Below are positions 19,864 to 29,744 of a stretch of 51,291 nucleotides of DNA, one piece after another. Numbering within the stretch: position 1 is the stretch's first letter; each line of letters starts with the position of its first letter. Made by a program: the position numbers and the translations under genes. This stretch comes from Hydrotalea flava (lineage in GTDB: Bacteria > Bacteroidota > Bacteroidia > Chitinophagales > Chitinophagaceae). Location: assembly GCF_001623405.1 (NCBI RefSeq), contig NZ_LUHG01000061.1, positions 1 to 51,291 on the forward strand. Direction: 5' to 3'. The notes under the pieces are model-generated. The model worked only from the letters and a program-made list of their open reading frames with translations. It was not told where the DNA came from and ran no database searches.

Positions 19864-20586
19864 ATGGGAAGAATTTTTGAAGTAAGGAAAGCCACCATGT
19901 TTGCCCGGTGGGACAGAATGGCCAAACAATTTACCCGCATTGGAAAAGAAATTGTAATTGCCGTAAAAGCCGGCGGGCCCGATCCTGCTACCAATCCGGC
20001 TTTGCGCCGCTGCATGCAAAACGCCAAAAGTGTTAACATGCCAAAAGACCGGGTGGAAGCAGCCATTAAACGCGCCATGGGCAAAGAGGCCACCAATTAC
20101 GATGAAATTTTATACGAAGGTTATGGCCCGCACGGTGTAGCCTTATTGGTTGAAACGGCTACCGATAACCATGTGCGTACCGTTGCCAATGTTAAAAGCC
20201 ATTTTAACAAAGGTGGCGGAACATTAGGTAACAGTGGCAGTGTAAGCTTTCAGTTTAAGAAAATGGGGGTATTCAAATTAAAACCCGAAAACTTAGATAT
20301 TGAATCATTAGAATTAGAACTGATAGATTTTGGTTTGGAAGAAATGGGAGAAAGTACCGATGAAGAAGGCAATAATATTATTGTATTGCGATGCGCTTTT
20401 GTTGATTTTGGTAAATTACAAAAAGCATTAGAAGACAAAGGCATTACACCCATCAGCGCTGAATTAGAATGGATTCCTACTACTACAGTTCCGGTAAATG
20501 ATACCCAGGCCGAAGAAGTCAGTAAACTCATTGAACGATTAGAGCAGGATGAAGATGTAACAAAAGTGTTTCACAATATGGGGTAA
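19864..20586 (+). CDS. YebC/PmpR family (TACO1-like) protein
   Basis: A 240-residue YebC-family protein. The N-terminus with [15 protein letters not shown] and [20 protein letters not shown] is diagnostic, followed by the central [17 protein letters not shown] and [10 protein letters not shown] segments. The family was first described as DNA-binding regulators; more recent work assigns some members to helping translation through proline-rich stretches, as mitochondrial TACO1 does. The usual SKWA...K start is changed here to [16 protein letters not shown], a variant seen in Bacteroidota. Stand-alone unit with its own terminator. Confidence 0.95.
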   Translation: MGRIFEVRKATMFARWDRMAKQFTRIGKEIVIAVKAGGPDPATNPALRRCMQNAKSVNMPKDRVEAAIKRAMGKEATNYDEILYEGYGPHGVALLVETATDNHVRTVANVKSHFNKGGGTLGNSGSVSFQFKKMGVFKLKPENLDIESLELELIDFGLEEMGESTDEEGNNIIVLRCAFVDFGKLQKALEDKGITPISAELEWIPTTTVPVNDTQAEEVSKLIERLEQDEDVTKVFHNMG

Positions 20587-20602
20587 AAGCTAAAAAGTAA
20601 AA

Positions 20603-20638
20603 AAAGCAGGAATAACACAACGTATCCCTGCTTTTTTT
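20603..20638 (+). terminator. Rho-independent terminator of the yebC-family gene
   Basis: AAAGCAGGAATA pairs with TATCCCTGCTTT with one mismatch, followed by T5. It also contains the end of the leader before the next gene. Confidence 0.85.
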
Positions 20639-20653
20639 GTTAATAGTGATAAC

Positions 20654-21070
20654 ATGCAAAATGATCACAACTTATTAAAACCCATTATCCTCTTTGATGG
20701 TGTTTGTAATTTATGCAGCCATTCAGTATTGTTTGTACTGCGCAATGATTCAAAACAACAATTTCAATTTGCCTCTTTACAAAGTAATTTCGGGAAAAAT
20801 ATTTTATTGAAATACAACTTACCCTTAGGACATTTCGGCAGTTTTATTCTTTTACAAAACAACAAAATATACACCCAATCAACCGCCGCATTAAAAGTTG
20901 CCGCTGAGTTAAAGTTTCCAATGAACTTGTTGGCAATTGGATGGATAATTCCCAAATTCATCAGAGATAAGGTTTACAACTATATTGCATCAAACCGTTA
21001 CCGTTGGTTTGGGGAAAAAAATATCTGCTTCATACCCGATGAAAAATGGAGAAATCGATTTATTGAGTAG
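20654..21070 (+). CDS. DCC family (DUF393, YuxK-like) thiol protein
   Basis: A 138-residue protein. The family motif D15-G-V-C18-N-L-C21 follows the first beta strand (IILFDGVCNLC), giving a thioredoxin-like CxxC. Next come a conserved RND..FQFASLQS segment and the C-terminal YNYIASNRYRWFG motif typical of YuxK/DCC proteins. Members are thought to be thiol-disulfide oxidoreductases but no substrate is established. The start ATG lies 15 nt after the preceding terminator. Confidence 0.9.
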   Translation: MQNDHNLLKPIILFDGVCNLCSHSVLFVLRNDSKQQFQFASLQSNFGKNILLKYNLPLGHFGSFILLQNNKIYTQSTAALKVAAELKFPMNLLAIGWIIPKFIRDKVYNYIASNRYRWFGEKNICFIPDEKWRNRFIE

Positions 21071-21278
21071 CGGCATTAGTCTACTAATACAACATAGTTA
21101 AACATAAAATTTTATCAATATTTCTTTTATGCATCAACAATAATAATATTTTCCACACCCAATGCACATAATTATTGCAAAAACAAGATTATTGAAATAG
21201 GCAGTAAAGTTTAGTTAAAATTAATTAACAAAATGGTAATTTTAACTTTACATTATTTTATTCAATAAACCTTGCAAA

Positions 21279-24200
21279 ATGATTAAAAAACAATTGTTGA
21301 AACCATTGCTGTTGTTAGCACTGTCTATTTTAAGTGCTACTACACTCACAGCACAGATTACCACGGCAATACTCAGTGGTACTGTAAAAGATGAAAAGGG
21401 TAAACCACTATCGGGTGCAGTTGTAACCATTGCTTATCCTGATGCGGGAATTAATAAAACAATTATTACAAAATCGGATGGAAGTTTTGAAGTACCCAAT
21501 CTCAGGGTTGGCGGACCGTATAATGTAACAGCAAGCTATACAGGCTATACTGCCAAAACAGAAAGCAATATTTTTCTTGACCTGGGTCAGAATACAAGTG
21601 TTGCAGTACAACTAAGTACCAACATTAATCAATTGAATGATGTGGTAGTTTCTTCAGCAAGTTCAAAAATATTTAATGAAAACAGAACCGGTGCAGCAAC
21701 AAATATTAACTCCAGACAATTAAGACAGCTTCCTACAATATCAAGATCGGCAGATGATTTTACCAGATTAACTCCATCTGCTTCACAAGGTTATAACGGC
21801 ACTTCATTTGCTGGAAGAAACGGACAATACAACAATTATTCATTAGATGGTGCGGTTTTTAATAATCCGTTTGGATTAGATGCACCCACTCCGGGTGGAC
21901 AAACCGGTGCCCAACCTATATCATTAGATGCAATTGATCAAATACAAGTAAATATTGCCCCTTATGATGTTACACAAGCCGGCTTTACCGGTGCCGGTGT
22001 TAATACTGTTACAAAAAGTGGAACCAATAAATTTGGCGGTACAGTATATGGATTTTACAGAAACCAAACATTAACCGGCCATAAAGTAGAAGGCACAAAA
22101 TTCAATATTCCTTCCTTAACCGATTTTCAGGGAGGTGCTTCATTAGGTGGAGCCATTAAAAAAAATAAATTATTCTACTTTGTTAATTTTGAAACTCAAC
22201 AAAGAGAAGATCAGGCCAGCGCCTATGTAGCACAAAATGCTTCTAATGCCGGCGGATTAACAACATCAAGGGTATTACAGTCTGATTTAGATACAGTAAG
22301 CAAAATTTTATTCAATCGCTTTGGTTATGTTACAGGCCCTTATCAGGGTTTTAATTTAAAGCAAATTAATTACAAATGGCTGGCTAAAATTGACTGGGTA
22401 ATTAATGACCAGCATTCATTATCGTTTACATACAATGGCTTAGATGCTACACAGGAAAAACCTGCACATCCCAATGCCATCAACCGAAGAGGTCCTGATG
22501 CCATTACGCTGCAATTCCGAAATTCAGGGTATCAAATGGTTAATAAATTACATTCTTTTGGATTAGAATTAAAATCAAATTTCAATAGCACTTTTGCCAA
22601 TAAATTCAGGGCAGTTTATACTTTATTCAGAGATCACCGTAATGCATTTTCAACTCCCTTTCCTGTTTTAAATATTACAAAATATGGCGTTCCATATATA
22701 GTGGCGGGATATGAACCGTTTTCAATTCACAATGTATTAAATCAGGATGCTTTACAACTAACGGATAATTTCAATGTAATTCTTGCAAAACATACATTAA
22801 CATTTGGTGCTTCATACGAACAATTTAAGTTTGGTAATTCATTTAATTTGTTAGGTTTTGGACCATCGTTGTTTAGCCCAATAGATATCAACACTTTCAA
22901 AACACAGGTTCCAATTGGTGGCAATGTAATTTTTGGAGCCTACCCACTTGATGTAGATGTAACTTATGCAAAAAACAGAGCTGCAGCAGATAAATGGGTA
23001 TGGTATTATTTAACAGTAGGTCAGCTATCTGCTTATGCACAAGATGAATGGAAAGTAGCAAAAAACTTTAAATTAACTTATGGTTTAAGGATTGATAAGC
23101 CTATTTACTATCCATCAAAAGCAAGTTATACAAGCCCCAATATGAATAGTAATGGCACTTTTGCCGGAAGCTATACCAGTGGTTCGCCAACTGTTGCCAA
23201 TACAGATAATTTAAAATTATATAATCCCGAAGGTGTACCAGTAAAAAACGGGCCGGGACAAACCATTGATAATACACGTATGCCTAACGGCACTGCATTG
23301 CTGTCGCCAAGAATTGGTTTTAATTGGGATATAAATGGTGATAAAATTGTTCAACTACGCGGTGGTACAGGTTTCTTTACAGGAAGATTTCCATTTGTAT
23401 GGCTCGGTAATGCCATTGGCAATCCCTTTTCAGGATACTATAATGTAACTGCCAATAATTTCAAATGGCCGCAAATTTGGAGGTCAAGCTTAGGTGTTGA
23501 TTATAAAGTAGCCCCAAGCACTATTCTCACAATAGATGTGGCATACACAAAAGATGTAAATGCAATGATGGTTAGAGATTATGGATTAGGTACTCCTACC
23601 GGCCATTTAAATTCGGGAACAGGTGATAATAGAAGCATCTATAATCCATCAGATAAAGGAAGCACAGGCACCTATGTTTTTACCAATACAAAAATAGGCA
23701 ATTCATTTAATGCAACTTTCCAGATGCAACATACATTTAAAAAAGGTTTATTTCTCACTGGTTCATATAATTATTTGGCAGCAAATGATGCAAGCTCCAT
23801 TTCAGCTGAAATTTCAGGGGATGCATTTGATAGGAACCCCATTATAGGGAATGCTAATATTGCAGTAAGTTCACCATCATTATATGGTAATACACACCGT
23901 TTTGTATTAGCAGGGATTAAAAAATTTGAATATGGAAAAGAAAAACAGCATGCAACAACCATATCATTTTTTGCCAACTGGTCAAGCGGTAATCGTTTTT
24001 CTTATGTATATGGTGGAGATGTAAATCAGGATGGTTCAAGTTTCAATGACTTAATGTATGTTCCTACAAAAGCTGAAATCAATAACATGAATTTTGCACC
24101 CTTAACTGATGCTTTTGGTAACATTCAAAATGCTGCTCAACAAGGTGCCGCACTCGAAGCTTTTATAGAACAGGATAAATATTTAAGTAAACATCGTGGA

Positions 24201-24533
24201 CAATACACAGGCAAATATGCCGGCGTTACACCCTGGTTTAGCGAAGTTGATATGCGTATTTTACAAGACTTTATTATAAAAGATGGTAATAAAAAAAGAA
24301 CCATACAATTAAGTTGGGACATTATAAATCTTGGCAATTTAATTAGTAGTAATTGGGGTTTGAGAAAATATGCCAGCGCTACCGGTTATTACCAACCTAT
24401 TACTTATTTAGGAACCGATAATACCGGTAAATCTATATATCAGTTCGATCCCTCTCAAAAAAGTACATTTACAACCAGTCCTGATTTACCATCCAGATGG
24501 CAAATGCAATTTGGAATCAGATACATTTTCTAA
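21279..24533 (+). CDS. TonB-dependent receptor, Oar-like, with carboxypeptidase-regulatory domain
   Basis: A 1084-residue outer-membrane protein. Residues 1-26 are a signal peptide ending LTAQ. Residues ~30-120 form a carboxypeptidase-like regulatory (CarboxypepD_reg) beta-sandwich (LSGTVKDEKGKPLSGAVVTI ... GSFEVPNLRVGG). A plug domain follows (~150-250) with SLDGAVFNNPFG and GAGVNTVTKSGTNKFGG, and a large beta-barrel runs to the C-terminus WQMQFGIRYIF, ending in the expected aromatic residue. The GGTVYGFYRNQTLTG region and the absence of a SusD partner resemble the OmpA-related receptor Oar of Myxococcus rather than SusC. The ligand is unknown. Confidence 0.93.
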   Translation: MIKKQLLKPLLLLALSILSATTLTAQITTAILSGTVKDEKGKPLSGAVVTIAYPDAGINKTIITKSDGSFEVPNLRVGGPYNVTASYTGYTAKTESNIFLDLGQNTSVAVQLSTNINQLNDVVVSSASSKIFNENRTGAATNINSRQLRQLPTISRSADDFTRLTPSASQGYNGTSFAGRNGQYNNYSLDGAVFNNPFGLDAPTPGGQTGAQPISLDAIDQIQVNIAPYDVTQAGFTGAGVNTVTKSGTNKFGGTVYGFYRNQTLTGHKVEGTKFNIPSLTDFQGGASLGGAIKKNKLFYFVNFETQQREDQASAYVAQNASNAGGLTTSRVLQSDLDTVSKILFNRFGYVTGPYQGFNLKQINYKWLAKIDWVINDQHSLSFTYNGLDATQEKPAHPNAINRRGPDAITLQFRNSGYQMVNKLHSFGLELKSNFNSTFANKFRAVYTLFRDHRNAFSTPFPVLNITKYGVPYIVAGYEPFSIHNVLNQDALQLTDNFNVILAKHTLTFGASYEQFKFGNSFNLLGFGPSLFSPIDINTFKTQVPIGGNVIFGAYPLDVDVTYAKNRAAADKWVWYYLTVGQLSAYAQDEWKVAKNFKLTYGLRIDKPIYYPSKASYTSPNMNSNGTFAGSYTSGSPTVANTDNLKLYNPEGVPVKNGPGQTIDNTRMPNGTALLSPRIGFNWDINGDKIVQLRGGTGFFTGRFPFVWLGNAIGNPFSGYYNVTANNFKWPQIWRSSLGVDYKVAPSTILTIDVAYTKDVNAMMVRDYGLGTPTGHLNSGTGDNRSIYNPSDKGSTGTYVFTNTKIGNSFNATFQMQHTFKKGLFLTGSYNYLAANDASSISAEISGDAFDRNPIIGNANIAVSSPSLYGNTHRFVLAGIKKFEYGKEKQHATTISFFANWSSGNRFSYVYGGDVNQDGSSFNDLMYVPTKAEINNMNFAPLTDAFGNIQNAAQQGAALEAFIEQDKYLSKHRGQYTGKYAGVTPWFSEVDMRILQDFIIKDGNKKRTIQLSWDIINLGNLISSNWGLRKYASATGYYQPITYLGTDNTGKSIYQFDPSQKSTFTTSPDLPSRWQMQFGIRYIF

Positions 24534-24554
24534 TTGATTCACTATAATAACCAT

Positions 24555-24593
24555 AAAGAGAGGCTACCCCTAAAGTATAGCCTCTCTTTTTAT
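24555..24593. terminator. Terminator between convergent genes
   Basis: A perfect 12-bp stem, AAAGAGAGGCTA (24555-24566) with TAGCCTCTCTTT (24578-24589), followed on the plus strand by TTTTATTT. On the minus strand the tail is weaker (TTTATGG), so it may serve mainly the receptor gene and partly the E1 gene. Confidence 0.85.
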
Positions 24594-24625
24594 TTCAATT
24601 ATACATTCATTAATTAAAAACTACA

Positions 24626-27013
24626 TTACTCCCGCATCATTGCCAATACAATATCCACCACATCTTCGGTATTAGGCTTGCTGAAATAATCACCATCGCT
24701 GCCATAGGCCGGGCGGTGTGCTTTTGCAGTAAGTGTTCTGGGGGCAACATCTACCCAACGGTATCCACCCTGTTCTTCCATTACGTGATTGTACATATAT
24801 GCTGCAGCACCTCCGGGTACATCCTCATCTACAAATAAGATACGATTGGTTTTTTTAAGAGATGCTACAATGGAATGATGAATATCAAATGGTAATAAGG
24901 TCTGTACATCTATCACTTCACAACTAATCTCTAATTTAGCCAAACGTTCTGCTGCCTCTTCTACAATTCGTAAGGTAGAACCATAAGAAACAATGGTAAC
25001 ATCATCTCCATGCCGCATCACATCGGGTATACCCAATGGAACAGTATAATCTAATAAATTAGCCGGTAGTTTTTCTTTTAAACGATATCCGTTTAAACAT
25101 TCAATCACAATACCAGGATCGTTACCACGCAACAGTGTATTGTACATACCTGCTGCATGTACCATGTTTCTGGGTACACATACATAAAATCCGCGCAGTG
25201 CATGAATAATCATTCCCATAGGACTGCCACTGTGCCAAATACCTTCTAATCGATGGCCCCGGGTACGTACTATAACGGGGCAGCTTTGACGTCCGAATGT
25301 GCGGTAATGGGTTGTTGCTGCATCATCACTTAAAGTTTGTAAACCATACAGTAAATAATCAATGTATTGAATTTCTGCAATAGGCCTTAAACCACGTAAT
25401 GCCAAACCAATAGCCTGTCCCATAATGGTTAATTCACGAATACCAGTGTCAAAAATCCGGCTACTGCCATGTTTGGCCTGCAAACCGGCAAAGCCCTGAT
25501 TCACATCGCCTATATTTCCTACATCTTCCCCAAATGCAACGACTAAAGGTTGATGTGTAAACAATGCATCAAAATATTTATTTAAAATTTCATAACCGTT
25601 AATAAGGGGTGCATCAAAAGGAATTAAAGGTTTCACAGCTTCTACCTTTAAAGCACTGGCCGGGCCTTCATTGTATAAATGTGTATTGTATAATTGTTTT
25701 GCCTCTTGCAGCAGTGAATGGTGGTATTGCTGAATCATTTCAATTGACGGCGATGCCGGAGCTAACTCCATTGCGGTATGCAGTGTATGCAAAACATCTC
25801 TTCGCAGCGGTTCTACATTGGTTTGTAATTCTTTTACTTTCTCTTGTATGGTGCGGTATGCATCCATATCATTCACTACCATAGTAGTTAACAATTCGGC
25901 AGTTTGTTGCACCTGCAGTTTAATGGGTTGCATCAATTTTTCCCAGGCCTTTGCTTTGGCTTCCTTCACGAGCAATTTGGCTTCCTGCGTAATTTTATTG
26001 AGTTCATCTTCGGTGGCTAACTCACTCAACACAATCCATTCCCTGAATTTTTTAATACAATCCCACTCCCGTTCCCAAGCCAATCGTTCCGGACTTTTAT
26101 ACCGTTCGTGGCTGCCGCTGGTAGAGTGGCCTTGCGGCTGCGTTACTTCTTCTACATGAAATAAGGCAGGGGTATGCGTTTCACGAACTTTTTGTAATGC
26201 TGCTTCAAACACTTCGCACATACCTGCATAATCCCATGCTTTTACTTTGTAAATATGAATACCATTGGTATGCTCATCTTTTTGCAAACCCTGCAACGCT
26301 GTTGAAATGGAACCTTTGGTTGTTTGATAATCACGTGGAACGGAAATGCCATAACCGTCATCCCAAACAAAAACAGCTAAAGGCACCTGTAATACACCTG
26401 CTGCATTGATAGTTTCCCAAAAAGAACCCTCAGAGGTAGCAGCATCACCAATGGTACAAAAACAAATTTCGTTACCATGTTTGCTTAAATGTTTGTAGGA
26501 TTGTAAAACCGGAATTTCTCTAAAACATTTGGAAGCAAATGCCAAACCTAAAGAACGGGGCATTTGGCCTGCAGTGGGTGCTATATCAGATGAAACATTT
26601 TTTCGATTGGCTAAATCTAACCAGTTACCTGCCTCATCCACATTGGGTGTAGCAAAATGCGAAACCATTTGCCTGCCTGCACTAAAGGGGTCGTGTTCAA
26701 TATTGGGATCTGCAAACAACTGCGAAAAAAATTCTTCTAAAGTTGCCAGTCCTGCTGCAAACATAAAAGTCTGGTCGCGGTAGTAACCACTTCTAAAATC
26801 ACCTTCTTTAAAATAACGCGCCATAGCTACTTGTGCCAGTTCTTTTCCATCTCCAAAAATGCCAAACTTAGCCTTACCGGTTAACACTTCTCTGCGGCCC
26901 AACAAACTGGCTTCTCTGCTAATCACAGTTAATTTAAAATCATTCAGTACCTGTTGTCTGAATCCCTCAAAAGAAAGTACATTGGCATCAATTGCAGTAA
27001 TTGTTTGTTCCAT
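24626..27013 (-). CDS. Fused 2-oxoacid dehydrogenase E1 (alpha+beta)
   Basis: A 795-residue thiamine-diphosphate enzyme in which the alpha half (~1-430) and the transketolase-like beta half (~470-795) are joined. The alpha half has the ThDP motif GDAATSEGSFWETINAAG from residue 189, closing with VWDDGYGIS where most E1 alphas have ENN. The beta half begins VVAFGEDVGNIGDVNQGFAG and has IRELTIMGQAIGLAL with the ThDP glutamate. The family decarboxylates pyruvate or branched-chain 2-oxoacids and passes the acyl group to E2. No E2 or E3 gene is adjacent, so the substrate is open; branched-chain 2-oxoacid is a reasonable guess. A second fused E1 lies at the right edge of the window. Confidence 0.93.
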   Translation of the reverse strand: MEQTITAIDANVLSFEGFRQQVLNDFKLTVISREASLLGRREVLTGKAKFGIFGDGKELAQVAMARYFKEGDFRSGYYRDQTFMFAAGLATLEEFFSQLFADPNIEHDPFSAGRQMVSHFATPNVDEAGNWLDLANRKNVSSDIAPTAGQMPRSLGLAFASKCFREIPVLQSYKHLSKHGNEICFCTIGDAATSEGSFWETINAAGVLQVPLAVFVWDDGYGISVPRDYQTTKGSISTALQGLQKDEHTNGIHIYKVKAWDYAGMCEVFEAALQKVRETHTPALFHVEEVTQPQGHSTSGSHERYKSPERLAWEREWDCIKKFREWIVLSELATEDELNKITQEAKLLVKEAKAKAWEKLMQPIKLQVQQTAELLTTMVVNDMDAYRTIQEKVKELQTNVEPLRRDVLHTLHTAMELAPASPSIEMIQQYHHSLLQEAKQLYNTHLYNEGPASALKVEAVKPLIPFDAPLINGYEILNKYFDALFTHQPLVVAFGEDVGNIGDVNQGFAGLQAKHGSSRIFDTGIRELTIMGQAIGLALRGLRPIAEIQYIDYLLYGLQTLSDDAATTHYRTFGRQSCPVIVRTRGHRLEGIWHSGSPMGMIIHALRGFYVCVPRNMVHAAGMYNTLLRGNDPGIVIECLNGYRLKEKLPANLLDYTVPLGIPDVMRHGDDVTIVSYGSTLRIVEEAAERLAKLEISCEVIDVQTLLPFDIHHSIVASLKKTNRILFVDEDVPGGAAAYMYNHVMEEQGGYRWVDVAPRTLTAKAHRPAYGSDGDYFSKPNTEDVVDIVLAMMRE

Positions 27014-27017
27014 AAAG

Positions 27018-27025
27018 CAAAAATA
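27018..27025 (-). promoter_or_regulatory. Candidate -7 box of fused E1
   Basis: On the minus strand TATTTTTG is an exact TAnnTTTG match, ending four bases (CTTT) before the ATG at 27013. Suggests a leaderless transcript. Confidence 0.5.
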
Positions 27026-27543
27026 ATTTAATAAACTATCAACCGTAAGTTTTTGTTATCCCATCAACTGTCAATTATTCAGAACTTTTACACAATGCTG
27101 AAACAAGTAAATGGCAAGTATTCACCTGTAACCCACTTTTTTCTTAGTAATCAAAGCAGATGAAGTTAAGTTAATCAAAATTGGGGAAACAATCGGTATA
27201 TATGCCAAATTGACAAAATACCTTGATTTTTTTAAATATTGAGGTGTATGCCCAGTATAGAAGGATTTAAATATATATTTTGCTGTATTGGGCAGGTTAA
27301 CAATAAATTTTTATGCATCATTTCATGGTTTCTTAATTTTTTTAATCGTTATTATCAATAATTTTACAGCTCAATTACACAACGCATATTAATTAAAATC
27401 TGCATGAAAATTGTAAGCAATAATGCTACAATAACCAGGATTCATTAAAACGCATGATAAAACAACGATTATAAAATGCCTTTTACCAGTTTTGTACAGC
27501 TTCAAAGAATATCAACTGTATTTTCAATACTAAACATATATTT
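27026..27543. other. Intergenic region between divergent genes
   Basis: No coding sequence was recognised in about 520 bp. The one structured element is an imperfect inverted repeat at 27250-27293: GCCCAGTATAG against CTGTATTGGGC, with a 22-nt AT-rich loop. There is no T tract after it. The rest is AT-rich and probably holds the promoters of the E1 gene (minus) and the first DUF1573 gene (plus). Confidence 0.5.
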
Positions 27544-27993
27544 ATGAAAAATTCCATTCTATTCATTATTTTAATTGTTAGTATTGCTTTTACTGGGCAT
27601 ACACAAATTACAAATGCCGACATCAGCAAACAGTTTTCATTTAGCAACGATAATTTTGATTTTGGAAAAATACCCTTTGGCAAGCCTGCAGAATATACCT
27701 TAACCATTACCAATATTGGCAAGGATACTGCAACCCTTGATGATGTTCGCCCGTCTTGCGGCTGCACCACGCCGCAATTTGAAAGAGGCAGGAAATTTGC
27801 ACCCGGCCAGTCTGTTACAGTTGTATTGGGCTTCAATGGCAATACTTTAGGTGCTTTTTACAAAACAGCAGGCATTTTTTTTAACAATTATAAACTGAGC
27901 AAACAAGTGAATTTTAAAGGAGAAACTTTTCAGGAAAAACAACCTGCTGATAGTGCCAAAAACAAACGAACAGGCACCGTTTTTCAACAATAA
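27544..27993 (+). CDS. DUF1573 domain protein, secreted
   Basis: A 149-residue protein with a signal peptide (MKNSILFIILIVSIAFTGHT) and a single DUF1573 immunoglobulin-like domain: FDFGKIPFGKPAEYTLTITN, then the conserved PSCGCTTPQFERG with a CGC pair, then FNGNTLGAFYKTAGI. The family is widespread in Bacteroidota and related to ASPM/MSP-type beta-sandwiches; no function is established. The ~25-residue Lys/Gln-rich tail after the domain is unstructured. It is paired with a second DUF1573 gene 82 nt downstream. Confidence 0.9.
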   Translation: MKNSILFIILIVSIAFTGHTQITNADISKQFSFSNDNFDFGKIPFGKPAEYTLTITNIGKDTATLDDVRPSCGCTTPQFERGRKFAPGQSVTVVLGFNGNTLGAFYKTAGIFFNNYKLSKQVNFKGETFQEKQPADSAKNKRTGTVFQQ

Positions 27994-28075
27994 ACTGTAT
28001 CTGGCAAACAATTCACCTCATCTGAAAAAACAATAACACCAAACACTTTATATTTACAATAAAATTTATTCCATT

Positions 28076-28453
28076 ATGAAACAATTATTAGTAGCCGTTT
28101 TTTTATTGGCAGGAACCATGTGTTTTGCACAAAGTCCGGTACAATTTAATACCGTAAAACACGATTTTGGTAAAATAAAAAAAGGGGTACCTGCCACTTA
28201 TGTTTTTCATTTTAAAAACATAGGCAATAAACCCGTTGTAATTGAAGTAGCTACTGCAGAATGTGGCTGTACCACTCCTGAATATCCGAAAGCACCCATT
28301 GGAAAAGGCAAATCAGGTGAAATTAAAGTAACCTACAATGCTGCTTTATCCGGCGCATTTACCAAAAAAGTAAATGTAAAGTTAGCCGGAGTGAATGAGC
28401 CCATCGTTTTAACCATTGAAGGAATAGTGGAAGACAGTAATCATTCTAAATAA
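28076..28453 (+). CDS. DUF1573 domain protein, secreted (second copy)
   Basis: A 125-residue paralogue of the gene before it. Signal peptide MKQLLVAVFLLAGTMCFA, then HDFGKIKKGVPATYVFHFKN, AECGCTTPEYPK with the same CGC pair, and YNAALSGAFTKKVNVKL. It lacks the long tail of the first copy. The tandem arrangement suggests a local duplication that has since diverged. A terminator follows. Confidence 0.9.
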   Translation: MKQLLVAVFLLAGTMCFAQSPVQFNTVKHDFGKIKKGVPATYVFHFKNIGNKPVVIEVATAECGCTTPEYPKAPIGKGKSGEIKVTYNAALSGAFTKKVNVKLAGVNEPIVLTIEGIVEDSNHSK

Positions 28454-28477
28454 ACTATTTTAATAAAAAATATACAG

Positions 28478-28504
28478 AGCCATTTCAAAAGAAGTGGCTT
28501 TTTT
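28478..28504 (+). terminator. Rho-independent terminator of DUF1573 pair
   Basis: AGCCATTTC and GAAGTGGCT pair through nine positions (one G-U) around an AAAA loop, followed by TTTTTT. The promoter of the next gene lies directly behind it. Confidence 0.8.
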
Positions 28505-28520
28505 GTTTACTAACACACGT

Positions 28521-28528
28521 TATCTTTG
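28521..28528 (+). promoter_or_regulatory. Candidate -7 box of aminotransferase gene
   Basis: TATCTTTG is an exact TAnnTTTG match ending four bases before the ATG at 28533. It supports 28533 rather than the upstream in-frame ATG (28494), which lies inside the preceding terminator. Confidence 0.55.
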
Positions 28529-28532
28529 CGCC

Positions 28533-29729
28533 ATGTTAGCCATCAGTAAACGTGGCATGGCAATGCCTGCCAGCCCCATCAGAAAATTAGTACCCTTTGC
28601 GGAAGTTGCAAAGCAAAAAGGAGTAAAGGTACACCATTTAAATATTGGGCAACCCGATATTGAAACCCCCAAAACCGTTTTAGATGCGGTACGAAACAGT
28701 GATTTTACTGTATTAGCCTACAGCCATAGTGCAGGAAATGAAAGTTACAGAAAAAAGTTAACAGAATACTATCAGCGAAAAGCCATTACCGTTACCAAAG
28801 ATGAAATTATTGTAACCACAGGCGGCAGTGAAGCTATTTTATTTGCCTTCATGGCTTGTTTAGATGCTGGCGATGAAGTAATTATACCCGAACCTTTTTA
28901 TGCCAACTATAATGGCTTTGCGGTAGCTGCGGGTGTTCATGTGGTTCCGGTAACCGCTACTATAGAAAACGGTTTTGCCCTACCCCTGATTGCCGCATTT
29001 GAGGAAAAAATTACATCAAAAACAAAAGCTATTTTAATTTGTAATCCCAATAACCCTACCGGATATTTATATACAAAAGAAGAAATGGAAGCTTTACAGG
29101 CATTGGTTTTAAAACATCAATTGTATTTGTTTTCAGACGAGGCCTATCGGGAATTTTGTTATGAAGGCACACATATTAGTGCCATGCATTTAAAGGGTAT
29201 AGAAGAAAATGTAGTATTAATGGATACCATTAGTAAACGATATAGTGCTTGCGGCGGAAGAATTGGTGCATTGGTTACCAAAAATAATGATGTGTTAGAT
29301 GCTGTAATGAAGTTTGCTCAGGCACGTTTAAGTCCGCCTTCATTTGCGCAAATTGCCGGAGAAGCTGCAATTGATTTACCTGAAAACTATTTTGATACCA
29401 CAAAAGCTGAATATCAATCGCGTCGCAATTTAATTGTACAACGTTTACAAGCCATGCCGGGTGTTATTTGCCCAAATCCCGGTGGCGCATTTTATGCCAT
29501 TGCTTCGTTGCCTGTTGATGATGCTGAAAAATTTTGTCAGTGGTTATTAGAATCTTTTGAATACAAAGGGCATACCGTTATGCTGGCACCTGCAGGAGGT
29601 TTTTATCAAACACCGGGACTGGGGAAAAAAGAAGTTCGATTGGCATACGTGCTGAACAAAACAGATATTAATGCTGCTATGGACTGCCTGGCAGTTGCAT
29701 TAACACAATATCCCGGAAAAACAGTATAA
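28533..29729 (+). CDS. PLP-dependent class I aminotransferase (AspC-like)
   Basis: With the ATG at 28533 the protein has 398 residues and starts MLAISKRGMAMPASPIRKLV, a typical aminotransferase N-terminus. Fold-I marks: LNIGQPDIETP, TTGGSEAILFAFMA (cofactor phosphate and ring), CNPNNPTG, SDEAYREF (PLP Asp/Tyr), TISKRYSACGGRIGA with the Schiff-base lysine, and APAGGFY with VRLAYVLN near the end carrying the substrate-carboxylate Arg. Aspartate or aromatic amino acids are likely substrates; the SKRYSACGGRIGA form is common in Bacteroidota homologues. The frame is open farther upstream, but those codons overlap a terminator. Confidence 0.93.
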   Translation: MLAISKRGMAMPASPIRKLVPFAEVAKQKGVKVHHLNIGQPDIETPKTVLDAVRNSDFTVLAYSHSAGNESYRKKLTEYYQRKAITVTKDEIIVTTGGSEAILFAFMACLDAGDEVIIPEPFYANYNGFAVAAGVHVVPVTATIENGFALPLIAAFEEKITSKTKAILICNPNNPTGYLYTKEEMEALQALVLKHQLYLFSDEAYREFCYEGTHISAMHLKGIEENVVLMDTISKRYSACGGRIGALVTKNNDVLDAVMKFAQARLSPPSFAQIAGEAAIDLPENYFDTTKAEYQSRRNLIVQRLQAMPGVICPNPGGAFYAIASLPVDDAEKFCQWLLESFEYKGHTVMLAPAGGFYQTPGLGKKEVRLAYVLNKTDINAAMDCLAVALTQYPGKTV

Positions 29730-29744
29730 CACTAACAAAACAGA

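Noticed and set aside
28494-28532. Upstream start of the aminotransferase gene
   Set aside because: It would lie inside a terminator stem and its codons carry a -7 promoter box; the family N-terminus starts at 28533.
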